A stretch of DNA of 38,445 nucleotides from an uncultured Eubacteriales bacterium. Its GTDB lineage: Bacteria; Bacillota; Clostridia; Christensenellales; Aristaeellaceae. The stretch lies in assembly GCA_900542395.1 (NCBI GenBank), contig UQNM01000011.1, positions 1-38,445 on the forward strand, in the 5' to 3' direction. Positions 7,532 to 13,815 of the stretch are shown piece after piece (position 1 is the first letter of the stretch; every line of letters begins with the position of its first letter). Both the position numbers and the translations under genes were made by a program. Below the pieces are notes generated by a model, which searched no databases, was not told where the DNA came from, and saw only the letters and a list, made by a program, of their open reading frames with translations.

Positions 7532-8154
7532 CAGGCGCGAACCTCGATTTTCGCCATATCCGCCAGCATTTCAGCGGTCTTTTCAATGCCCATCAGCCCG
7601 GAGTTGATGCAGACGTCGTAATTCTGCGCCTTGCCCCACTTCTGATCCGTGTAGCGGAAATAGTGGTTGCCGCGCTCCTTGTCGGATGTGTTGATGGCCT
7701 TGAGCGCCTCCGCCTCGCTCATGTTGTGGCGCGCCATGATGCGGTTGACGCGCACCTCGCGCGGCGCGTAGACGAAGACGTTGATGGTGTTGTCGCGCCC
7801 GGCGAGGATGTAGTCCGCGCAGCGGCCGACGATGACCGCGCTCTCCTTCGCGGCGATGTCGCGGATGACCTGCGCCTCGGAGATGAAGATGGATTCGCTC
7901 AGCGGCAGATACTGGCTGGAGAAGAAGCCGCTGGAATACACGGCGCTCGCGGCGAGGTTCTGCATGAAGCCGCTGCGCACGCGCTGCTCGTTGTTGGCGA
8001 TGAACTCGTCGGACAGGCCGCTCTTCTGCGCGGCCAGGGTGATGAGCTTTTTATCGTAATACGCGATGCCGAGGGTTTTGGCGACCAGCTCGCCGATCTC
8101 GCGGCCGCCGCTGCCATACTCACGGCCAATGGTGATGATTAAAGGATTCCTCAT
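7531..8154 (-). CDS. Cytidylate kinase-like family protein
   Basis: P-loop protein of the cytidylate-kinase-like family (often called Cmk2), 207 residues. The nucleotide loop GREYGSGGREIG is at residues 10-21, followed by AYYDKKLI, the segment ESAVIVGRCADYIL and the lid-like RHNMSEAEALKAINTSDKER. These proteins differ from true Cmk and their physiological substrate is not settled. Start ATG at 8154 (MRNPLIITIG) with GAGGAGGT 7 nt upstream; in-frame codons further upstream would add 33 unrelated residues and cross the promoter. It is first in a two-gene operon with the patatin gene, to which it is coupled by a TGATG overlap. Confidence 0.9.
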   Translation of the reverse strand: MRNPLIITIGREYGSGGREIGELVAKTLGIAYYDKKLITLAAQKSGLSDEFIANNEQRVRSGFMQNLAASAVYSSGFFSSQYLPLSESIFISEAQVIRDIAAKESAVIVGRCADYILAGRDNTINVFVYAPREVRVNRIMARHNMSEAEALKAINTSDKERGNHYFRYTDQKWGKAQNYDVCINSGLMGIEKTAEMLADMAKIEVRA

Positions 8155-8187
8155 ATTGATGACCTCCTCATCCTGTTTGTTGTCTTT

Positions 8188-8217
8188 ATTATAACACATC
8201 CGTAAACCGCGGGACAA
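8188..8217 (-). promoter_or_regulatory. Promoter of the cytidylate-kinase-like / patatin operon
   Basis: Minus strand: TTGTCC (8212-8217), 18-bp spacer, TATAAT (8188-8193), about 34 bp upstream of the start codon. Confidence 0.6.
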
Positions 8218-8491
8218 ACTTTTTTCCACTTCCGTCATGGCTTCGGGAGACAACTCCTTCCGTCACGCCTGCGGCGTGCCAACCTTCGGCGTTTTTCATC
8301 GTCTGAATCCGCCACTGGCGGCGACGATGGAAAACGTCCCTCGAAGAGGGAGGTCTGGATTGCAGATAAAAGCTATTCCTGCGAATAAAAAAACAAGGAG
8401 TCATAAAGCGCCCAAAGGAGCTCCCTCCTTGAGGGAGCTGTCGAGCGCAGCGAGACTGAAGGAGTCCGTCCCCGAAGGAGTCCGTCCCCAT
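8218..8491. repeat. Non-coding repeat-rich spacer with a gut-Clostridia-type hairpin element
   Basis: This gap has no gene. It contains (a) a ~58-bp element at 8408-8465 with a perfect AGCTCCCTC-ctt-GAGGGAGCT hairpin and a trailing GACTGAAGGAGT, a relative of which lies inverted at 24073-24128; (b) a 16-bp tandem duplication GAAGGAGTCCGTCCCC (8458-8489) abutting the next promoter; and (c) a CCCTC-gaa-GAGGG hairpin near 8338-8352 that resembles one at 13747-13766. ACTCCTTCC with a G/C-rich CCTGCGG follow-on at 8250-8274 is also shared with the triplet repeats at 13668-13745. These look like small mobile or recombination-derived hairpin repeats, not genes. Confidence 0.6.
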
Positions 8492-8520
8492 TTGAAGTTT
8501 CCAAACGATTGTGCTACAAT
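8492..8520 (+). promoter_or_regulatory. Promoter of the AlaX-type gene
   Basis: TTGAAG (8492-8497), 17-bp spacer, TACAAT (8515-8520), giving a ~31-nt leader before the ATG at 8558. Confidence 0.7.
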
Positions 8521-8557
8521 AAAAACATAAAAAAACGACACAGAGGAGCGTCAACCC

Positions 8558-9700
8558 ATGACCATCAGATTATACGACAAAGACGTGGATATGCTGGACT
8601 TTTCCGCCGTGGTCAAAACCTGCGCGCAGCGGGAAAACGGCTATGTCGTCACGCTGGATCAGACGGCGTTTTTCCCGGAGGGCGGCGGACAGGGCGCGGA
8701 TCACGGTACGCTGGGCGGCGCGCAGGTGCTCGACGCGCACGACGTTCACGGCGAGGTGGAGCACTTGGTCAGCGCACCGCTGGCAATCGGCAGCGAAGTG
8801 CGCGGCCATGTGGACGCGGCGCGTCGGCTGGACATGATGCAGCAGCACAGCGGCGAGCACATGTTTTCCGGATTGGTGCACGGCCTTTTCGGGTATGATA
8901 ACGTGGGCTTTCACATCGGCACGGAGGCCGTGACCATGGATTTCAACGGCCCGCTGACCGAGGAGGACGTCCGCCGCGTGGAGCTGCTGGCGAATCAGGC
9001 CGTCTGGCGCGATCAGCCGGTGGAGGCGTTCGTACCCGGCCGCGAAGCGCTGGCAAACATCGAATACCGCAGCAAAAAGGAAATCGACGGGGACGTGCGC
9101 ATCGTCCGCATCGAGGGCGTGGATACCTGCGCCTGCTGCGGCACGCACGTGCATACCACCGGCGCCGTCGGCCAGATCAAGGTCGTCGGCGTGCAGAAAT
9201 ACAAGAGCGGCGTGCGCGTCTCCATCCTCTGCGGCCGCCGCGCGCTGGCCTATGAAAACGCGATGCTCGATCAGGCCAAGGCCGCCGGTCACGCGCTTTC
9301 CGTGCCGACGGAGGAGCTTTCCGGCGCGGTGGAGCGGATGCTCGGCGAGCGCGACCGCCTGCGCGCGCAGAACGACGCGCTGGGCATACGCATTTTCGAT
9401 CTGCTGGCGCAGCGGGAGGCAAAAAACGCGATCCGCGTCGTGGCCTGCGACGCGCTGCCCGCCGCGCACGCGCGCAAGGCCGCCGGTCAGCTCGCCGTCG
9501 GCGCAAAGGCGGCGCTCGTGCTCATCCCCCGCGAGGCGGGCTGGAGCTTCGCGCTGTCCTCCGAAACGGAGGACGTGCGCCCGATGACCAAAGCCCTCTG
9601 CGCGGCGTTCGGCGGCAAGGGCGGCGGACCGAAGGACATGACGCAGGGCGTTCTCTCCTCCGGCACGGAGGCGGAAATTCGGGCAAGCCTTGAAGAATAA
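8558..9700 (+). CDS. Alanyl-tRNA editing protein, AlaX-L type
   Basis: Free-standing trans-editing protein that hydrolyses mischarged Ser- or Gly-tRNA(Ala), 380 residues. The N-terminal part resembles the AlaRS editing domain: AFFPEGGGQGADHG at 37-50, then the zinc site HSGEH at 97-101 and CGTHVH at 194-199 (Cys-X3-His type). The C-terminal ~90 residues (GGKGGGPKDMTQGV near 351-364) form a DHHA1 domain, marking the long AlaX-L class. Residues 250-290 contain a short coiled-coil-like linker (VERMLGERDRLRAQNDAL). Start ATG at 8558 has GAGGAG 9 nt upstream; it begins MTIRLYDKDVDMLDF as expected. It is a single-gene unit convergent with the arsR-type gene, 15 bp apart, with no obvious terminator between. 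Confidence 0.95.
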   Translation: MTIRLYDKDVDMLDFSAVVKTCAQRENGYVVTLDQTAFFPEGGGQGADHGTLGGAQVLDAHDVHGEVEHLVSAPLAIGSEVRGHVDAARRLDMMQQHSGEHMFSGLVHGLFGYDNVGFHIGTEAVTMDFNGPLTEEDVRRVELLANQAVWRDQPVEAFVPGREALANIEYRSKKEIDGDVRIVRIEGVDTCACCGTHVHTTGAVGQIKVVGVQKYKSGVRVSILCGRRALAYENAMLDQAKAAGHALSVPTEELSGAVERMLGERDRLRAQNDALGIRIFDLLAQREAKNAIRVVACDALPAAHARKAAGQLAVGAKAALVLIPREAGWSFALSSETEDVRPMTKALCAAFGGKGGGPKDMTQGVLSSGTEAEIRASLEE

Positions 9701-9715
9701 CGGGATAACTCCCGC

Positions 9716-10042
9716 TCAGCCCGGACACGCGATTTCAAGCACCTGCTCGATCATTCGATGAAAGAGCTGCGCTTCCACCGTGTCGGCGGCGCGGTAATAG
9801 ACCTCCTTCCCCTCGCGGCGGGCGACGATCAGCCCCGCCGCGCGGAGGGGGCGCAGGTGGTGCGACAGCGCGGGCGAGGACATCTCCATACATTCGGAAA
9901 GCTGGATCACGCATTTTTCGCTGTGGCAGAGGATGAAAAACAGGCGCACGCGCGTCGGGTCGCTCAGGTATTTGAAAAGCTGCGCCGCCGCCTCAAACGA
10001 CGCGGTATCCTGCGGCGCGGGATGCAGATGATGTTCGCTCAT
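9716..10042 (-). CDS. ArsR/SmtB-family metal-responsive repressor
   Basis: Winged-helix metal sensor, 108 residues. The HTH and wing are CVIQLSECMEMSSPALSHHL (44-63) and LIVARREGKEVYY (71-83). Cys44 and Cys51 in and beside the recognition-helix region are placed like the cysteines of ArsR/CadC alpha3-type sites, and the N-terminus carries a His-rich HHLHP that could add ligands. The start chosen is the ATG at 10042 (MSEHHLHP), with GGGGAG about 8 nt upstream. It is divergent from the HMA protein and P1B ATPase. A 26-bp palindrome (10161-10186) overlaps both promoters, so the repressor should control efflux genes and itself, releasing on metal binding. Zn/Cd/Pb is the likely inducer, from the ATPase class. 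Confidence 0.92.
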   Translation of the reverse strand: MSEHHLHPAPQDTASFEAAAQLFKYLSDPTRVRLFFILCHSEKCVIQLSECMEMSSPALSHHLRPLRAAGLIVARREGKEVYYRAADTVEAQLFHRMIEQVLEIACPG

Positions 10043-10068
10043 ACGACATTCTCCCCTTTTGCTCCGTT

Positions 10069-10106
10069 TTTCGCCCAAACGGAAGGTCCTTTCGCCCAAT
10101 CGGAAG
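10069..10106. repeat. 21-bp-period direct repeat in the arsR-type 5' leader
   Basis: TTTCGCCCAA-N-CGGAAG occurs twice, at 10069-10085 and 10090-10106, one base differing. The 21-bp period is two DNA turns, so both copies face the same side of the helix. It lies within the transcribed leader of the arsR-type gene and is distinct from the palindromic operator. Confidence 0.6.
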
Positions 10107-10123
10107 ATGTTGTGCGAAAGCCC

Positions 10124-10152
10124 TTGCGCGGGCGCTCTCAAAGCATTATACT
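10124..10152 (+). promoter_or_regulatory. Promoter of the HMA protein / P1B ATPase operon
   Basis: TTGCGC (10124-10129), 17-bp spacer, TATACT (10147-10152). The start of transcription falls near 10159, right at the edge of the operator palindrome. Confidence 0.6.
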
Positions 10153-10173
10153 ACGGTCACAACGAATAAACAA
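10145..10173 (-). promoter_or_regulatory. Promoter of the arsR-type gene
   Basis: Minus strand: TTGTTT (10168-10173), 17-bp spacer, TATAAT (10145-10150). Its -35 is inside the operator and its -10 shares bases with the divergent promoter's -10. Confidence 0.6.
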
Positions 10174-10186
10174 GTGCTTAATCGTT
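10161..10186. promoter_or_regulatory. 12-2-12 palindromic operator for the ArsR-type repressor
   Basis: Left arm AACGAATAAACA, spacer AG, right arm TGCTTAATCGTT. Counting inward from the ends, 10 of 13 pairs of positions are symmetric. The 12-2-12 layout is the usual ArsR/SmtB operator form, and the site covers the start of the efflux transcript and the -35 of the repressor gene. Confidence 0.7.
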
Positions 10187-10221
10187 GAATCCATCGACCG
10201 AAACGAAAGGGAGTCATCGAC

Positions 10222-10443
10222 ATGAAAAAGAGCTATAAGATCGAAGTGGACTGCGCCAACTGCGCCAACCTGATGGAAGAAGCCGCCCGCAAGACCGACG
10301 GCGTGGCCAGCGCGACCGTCAATTTTATGACCCAGAAGATGATCGTCGAGTTCGCCGAGGGCGCGGATGCGAAGCAGGTCATGCAGGCGGTGCTCAAGGC
10401 CTGCCGCAAGGTGGAGCCGGATTGCGAGATCGAGCTGGGCTGA
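10222..10443 (+). CDS. Free-standing HMA (heavy-metal-associated) domain protein
   Basis: Small soluble metal-binding protein, 73 residues, of the ferredoxin-like HMA/Atx1 fold. The metal site is CANC at residues 11-14 (Cys11, Cys14), preceded by the typical first strand YKIEVD; a second CRKVEPDCEIEL near the end adds cysteines at 65 and 72-region positions that are less conserved in the family. Start ATG with AAAGGGAG 9 nt upstream. It lies 46 bp before the P1B ATPase gene, which itself has no N-terminal HMA domain; the two together look like the split form of a CadA/ZntA protein. It probably hands Zn/Cd to the ATPase or modulates it (inferred). Confidence 0.92.
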   Translation: MKKSYKIEVDCANCANLMEEAARKTDGVASATVNFMTQKMIVEFAEGADAKQVMQAVLKACRKVEPDCEIELG

Positions 10444-10489
10444 TCCGCCCGCATCCTCAAACCGGCGCTGAATCAAAGGAGAGCAGACC

Positions 10490-12373
10490 ATGAACAGGAA
10501 GCAAAAAAAGATGCTCGCGCGCATCCTGACCGCTGCGGCCATGCTGATCGCGCTGAAGCTGATCCCCGTGACCGGCGTTTTGCAGCTTGCGCTGTATCTG
10601 GTCGCCTATCTGGTCATCGGCTATGACATTCTGAAAAAGGCGTGGCGGGGCATTTTGAACCGTCAGGTGTTCGACGAAAACTTTCTGATGGCCGTGGCCA
10701 CCGTCGGCGCGTTCGCGCTGGCGATCGTCTCGCGCAACGGCGACTATGTGGAAGCCATCGCCGTCATGCTGTTTTATCAGATCGGCGAGCTGTTTCAGAG
10801 CTATGCCGTCGGCAAGAGCCGCCGCAACATCAGCGCGCTGATGGATATCCGCCCGGATTACGCGAACATCGAGCGCGACGGCCAGCTTGAAAAGGTCGAT
10901 CCGGACGAGGTGGAGATCGGCAGCGTGATCGTCGTGCAGCCGGGTGAAAAGGTGCCGCTGGACGGCGTGATCCTCTCCGGCGCGTCCAGCCTGAACACGA
11001 GCGCGCTGACCGGCGAGAGCCTGCCCCGCGACGCAAAAGCGGGCGACGAGGTCATCAGCGGCTGCATCAACATGACCGGCGTGCTGCGGATTCAGACGAC
11101 GAAAGCCTTCGGCGAATCCACCGTCTCCAAAATCCTCGAGCTGGTCGAGGATTCCAGCTCCCACAAATCCAAGTCCGAAAACTTCATCTCCAAATTCGCC
11201 CGCGTGTATACGCCCGCTGTCTGCTACGGCGCGCTGGCGCTGGCGGTTCTGCCGCCCGTCGTCCGATTGATGCTGGGGCATCCGGCGCAGTGGGGCGAGT
11301 GGGTTTACCGCGCGCTGACGTTCCTGGTCATCTCCTGCCCCTGCGCGCTGGTCATCAGCATCCCGCTGAGCTTCTTCGCGGGCATCGGCGGCGCGAGCAA
11401 AGAGGGCGTGCTGATTAAAGGCTCGAACTATCTGGAAACGCTGTCGCAGGTCAAAACGGTCGTCTTTGACAAGACCGGCACGCTGACGCAGGGCGTTTTC
11501 GAGGTCAGCGGCGTTCACCACAGCGAGATGGAAAACGAAAAGCTGCTGGAATACGCGGCGCTGGCGGAATGTGCCTCCTCCCACCCCATCAGCAAGAGCC
11601 TCCAGCGCGCCTACGGCAAGGCCATCGACCGCGACCGTGTGCGCGACATTCAGGAGATCAGCGGCAAGGGCGTTTCCGCCGTGGTGGACGGCCACGCCGT
11701 GCTGGCAGGCAACGACAAGCTGATGGCGCTGCGCGGTATTCCGTTTATCGACTGCCACAGCGTCGGCACGATCATCCACATCGCCATCGACGGGCAGTAC
11801 GCGGGGCACATCGTGATTTCCGACGTGGTGAAGCCGCACGCCAAGGAGGCCATCGAGCGGCTCAGGCATGCCGGTGTGGAAAAGACCGTCATGCTCACCG
11901 GAGACAGCCGCCGCGTGGCCGATCAGGTCGCCGGGGCGCTGGGCGTGGACGAGGTGCACAGCGAGCTGCTGCCCGCCGACAAGGTGGCGCAGGTCGAAAA
12001 GCTGCTCGCCGGCAAGGGCGGCAAGGATAAGCTGGCGTTCGTCGGCGACGGCATCAACGACGCGCCGGTGCTCAGCCGCGCGGATATCGGCATCGCCATG
12101 GGCGCGATGGGTTCGGACGCGGCCATCGAGGCGGCGGACGTCGTGCTGATGGACGACGACCCGCTGAAAATCGCCAAGGCCATCCGCATCTCCCGCAAAT
12201 GTATCGGCATCGTGTATCAGAACATCGTCTTCGCGCTGGCGGTCAAATTCGCCTGCCTTGCGCTCGGCGCGCTGGGTCTGGCGAACATGTGGGCGGCGAT
12301 TTTTGCCGATGTCGGCGTGATGGTGCTGGCGGTGCTCAACGCGATTCGCGCGCTGCGGGTGCATAACCTGTAA
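10490..12373 (+). CDS. P1B-type heavy-metal-translocating ATPase (Zn/Cd/Pb class)
   Basis: ATP-driven metal exporter in the cytoplasmic membrane, 627 residues. Visible motifs: actuator TGES at 174-177, the transmembrane metal site CPC at 283-285, phosphorylation site DKTGT (Asp327), the P1B-specific SSHP (His365-Pro366), and GDGINDAP at 519-526. The last membrane helix carries DVG (Asp607, Gly609), typical of the P1B-2 Zn/Cd/Pb class rather than copper pumps. There is no HMA domain at the N-terminus; that role is taken by the 73-residue protein encoded just upstream. Start ATG with AAAGGAG 9 nt upstream. It is induced, presumably, when the divergent ArsR-type repressor leaves the operator at 10161-10186. 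No clear plus-strand terminator follows. Confidence 0.95.
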   Translation: MNRKQKKMLARILTAAAMLIALKLIPVTGVLQLALYLVAYLVIGYDILKKAWRGILNRQVFDENFLMAVATVGAFALAIVSRNGDYVEAIAVMLFYQIGELFQSYAVGKSRRNISALMDIRPDYANIERDGQLEKVDPDEVEIGSVIVVQPGEKVPLDGVILSGASSLNTSALTGESLPRDAKAGDEVISGCINMTGVLRIQTTKAFGESTVSKILELVEDSSSHKSKSENFISKFARVYTPAVCYGALALAVLPPVVRLMLGHPAQWGEWVYRALTFLVISCPCALVISIPLSFFAGIGGASKEGVLIKGSNYLETLSQVKTVVFDKTGTLTQGVFEVSGVHHSEMENEKLLEYAALAECASSHPISKSLQRAYGKAIDRDRVRDIQEISGKGVSAVVDGHAVLAGNDKLMALRGIPFIDCHSVGTIIHIAIDGQYAGHIVISDVVKPHAKEAIERLRHAGVEKTVMLTGDSRRVADQVAGALGVDEVHSELLPADKVAQVEKLLAGKGGKDKLAFVGDGINDAPVLSRADIGIAMGAMGSDAAIEAADVVLMDDDPLKIAKAIRISRKCIGIVYQNIVFALAVKFACLALGALGLANMWAAIFADVGVMVLAVLNAIRALRVHNL

Positions 12374-12401
12374 CGGGCGCGAGACGAAAGACTTGCAAAA
12401 G

Positions 12402-12437
12402 AAAAAGGAGGAACATGACGGACATCATGTTTCCTCC
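12402..12437 (-). terminator. Terminator downstream of the araC-type gene
   Basis: Minus strand: GGAGGAAACATGA (12425-12437) pairs with TCATGTTCCTCC (12407-12418), followed by TTTTTC. Strong Rho-independent terminator for the araC-type transcript and the candidate small RNA. Confidence 0.8.
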
Positions 12438-12476
12438 GACAAGCAGGGCTAAAGCTCTGTAAAAGCCCGCTGCTGT
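12402..12476 (-). ncRNA. Candidate ~75-nt small RNA after the araC-type gene
   Basis: A promoter (12483-12511) and a terminator (12402-12437) bracket ~75 nt on the minus strand. The RNA would have two stems: AGCAG-GGGCT/AGCCC-TGCT (arms in 12441-12473) and the terminator stem GGAGGAAACATGA/TCATGTTCCTCC followed by TTTTTC. The terminator's 5' arm contains GGAGG followed by ATGATG, that is, a ribosome binding site and start, which the stem would hide. It ends about 30 bp past the 3' end of the P1B ATPase gene, on the opposite strand. It may be an independent RNA or just the araC-type gene's 3' end with an extra internal promoter. Confidence 0.4.
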
Positions 12477-12482
12477 GCCTAT

Positions 12483-12511
12483 AATATAACATCGTTTCAG
12501 CTGCCCGTCAA
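12483..12511 (-). promoter_or_regulatory. Promoter overlapping the araC-type stop codon
   Basis: Minus strand: TTGACG (12506-12511), 17-bp spacer, TATATT (12483-12488). The -35 box contains the TGA stop (12508-12510) of the araC-type gene. Downstream there is only the two-hairpin segment ending at 12402. Confidence 0.5.
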
Positions 12512-13512
12512 GGGCGGCTGTTTTCTTTTTTCTCCTTCCGGTATTCGCTGGGCAGAACGCCATAGGCGCTCTTGAACGCGGCGGTCAGCTTGCTCTGGCT
12601 CTCGTAGCCGACCTTTTCCGCGATCTCCGCGAGGGAATCCGTCGTCGTGCGCAGAAGCCGCGCGGCGTATTCCATGCGGTGCTCCTTCATGTGCGCGGCG
12701 AGCGGCTGGCCATAGACGGTTTTGAACAGGCTCTTGAGCGTCGATGTGTTGATGTGGTATTGCTGGGAGAGCATCTCAATCGTGCAGCGCTGGCTCATAT
12801 CCGACATCATCTGGTCGTGAATCCGCCGGATGAGCGCGATCTGCTCCGCCTGATAGGCGCTTTGGGTCACGGGCGGCGCATCCATGACGCTCAGCAGCAG
12901 CATCAGCTCCTGAAACTTGAGCTTGGCGTATGGAATCAGCAGGCGCTCGGGCAGGGTGTAGAGCGGATCGAGCAGCGCGCCGACCTGCTCCGCCGAGGAG
13001 AGCACGGAAAACCCGTTTTCTCCGCAGAACCGCGCCAGAATCTGTGCGCCGGAAACGCCCGCCTCGCGCATAAACGCCGGGCGCTCCCCATCCAGCCGCG
13101 CGACGTCCACGCGGAAGCTGAACCCCAGATAGCCGTCAAACGGGAACTGCATCACCGATTCGACGCCGGTATGCAGCCCGTGGAGCGAGAGATCCCCCTC
13201 GCCCAGATACAGCGCCGGTTCCGCGCCGCTGGTATAACCGACGCGCCCGGCGTAGCAGTGGTTGATTTCCAGCATCGCCGCGCCGGGCACATCGTGGTGA
13301 AAGGCGACCGATTTCGCGCTGTACGCCTGCAAGGTCAGCTCCACGCCGGGGTACAGCGGCCAGATATCCAGCCGCCCCTTCTCGTCCCGCCCGATACAGG
13401 CGCAGGCGGGCGGCGGGAAAAGCGGCGCGCCCGAGGCCGCCCGAATGAGCACCTCACCTCTGGGCACATCGGCCAGACGGCGCTCCAGCGCCCGTTTCCA
13501 ATCCTCCGGCAT
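12508..13512 (-). CDS. AraC-family transcriptional regulator
   Basis: Regulator of 334 residues with the AraC/XylS double HTH at the C-terminus (about 235-334): MLSQQYHINTSTLKSLFK and LAEIAEKVGYESQSKLTAAF, ending GVLPSEYRKE. The N-terminal ~200 residues resemble the ligand/dimer part of the PchR/YbtA-like and other clostridial AraC proteins (LEINHCYAGR, the LSLHGL region), where the first segment often recognises a siderophore or small metabolite, but I cannot name the ligand. The start chosen is the ATG at 13512 (MPEDWKRALE), with AGGGAG 8 nt upstream; in-frame ATGs further upstream add an unrelated basic stretch. It is a single-gene unit. It lies opposite the P1B ATPase 3' end; no functional link is evident. 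Confidence 0.9.
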   Translation of the reverse strand: MPEDWKRALERRLADVPRGEVLIRAASGAPLFPPPACACIGRDEKGRLDIWPLYPGVELTLQAYSAKSVAFHHDVPGAAMLEINHCYAGRVGYTSGAEPALYLGEGDLSLHGLHTGVESVMQFPFDGYLGFSFRVDVARLDGERPAFMREAGVSGAQILARFCGENGFSVLSSAEQVGALLDPLYTLPERLLIPYAKLKFQELMLLLSVMDAPPVTQSAYQAEQIALIRRIHDQMMSDMSQRCTIEMLSQQYHINTSTLKSLFKTVYGQPLAAHMKEHRMEYAARLLRTTTDSLAEIAEKVGYESQSKLTAAFKSAYGVLPSEYRKEKKENSRP

Positions 13513-13616
13513 GGCAGCCGCTCCCTTCGTCTTCGCTTGAAACCTTCCGCCAGTCTTTGCAAGCCATCGCATCACATTTTTTCAGTCGGAACAGCCCCCT
13601 TTCCGTTCCGGCGGGT

Positions 13617-13645
13617 TTGACGCGGCTCCTGAAAAGTGCTAAAAT
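13617..13645 (+). promoter_or_regulatory. Orphan promoter reading into the triplet repeats
   Basis: TTGACG (13617-13622), 17-bp spacer, TAAAAT (13640-13645). No plus-strand gene follows until 14556. A transcript would start near 13652 and run through the three CTCCTTCC repeats and a hairpin, then antisense to the HAD gene. Could be fortuitous. Confidence 0.4.
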
Positions 13646-13667
13646 GAAAGAATCGGCGTAAAAACTT

Positions 13668-13745
13668 ACTCCTTCCACCGCCTGCGGGCGGGAACTCCTT
13701 CCACCGCCTACGGGCAGGAACTCCTTCCACCGCCTGCGGGCGGTC
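13668..13745. repeat. Three tandem 26-bp repeats
   Basis: Units start at 13668, 13694 and 13720; each is ACTCCTTCCACCGCC followed by T(G/A)CGGGC(G/A)GG-type bases, with an internal GCC..GGC mini-hairpin. They end against a CCTCCCTC-ga-GGAGGGAGG hairpin (13747-13767) similar to the one near 8338. The rest of the 13513-13815 gap holds the araC-type leader and no gene. The ACTCCTTCC core is complementary to Shine-Dalgarno sequences, but it is also the edge motif of the dispersed hairpin elements, the simpler explanation. Confidence 0.8.
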
Positions 13746-13815
13746 CCCCTCCCTCGAGGAGGGAGGTTTGGGGATGGGGCGACCCAAAGCAAAATCAGCG
13801 AAAAAAACGCGCCGA

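Noticed and set aside
10457..12364. Minus-strand frame of ~635 codons opposite the P1B ATPase
   Set aside because: The plus-strand gene has all P-type ATPase motifs; the opposite frame has none.
12336..12434. Hydrophobic small peptide (MMSVMFLLFLLQVFRL...) starting in the araC-type terminator, as a possible type I toxin
   Set aside because: The U-rich tail of the terminator forces Phe/Leu codons, and the ribosome binding site is locked in the stem. Too easily explained by the terminator.
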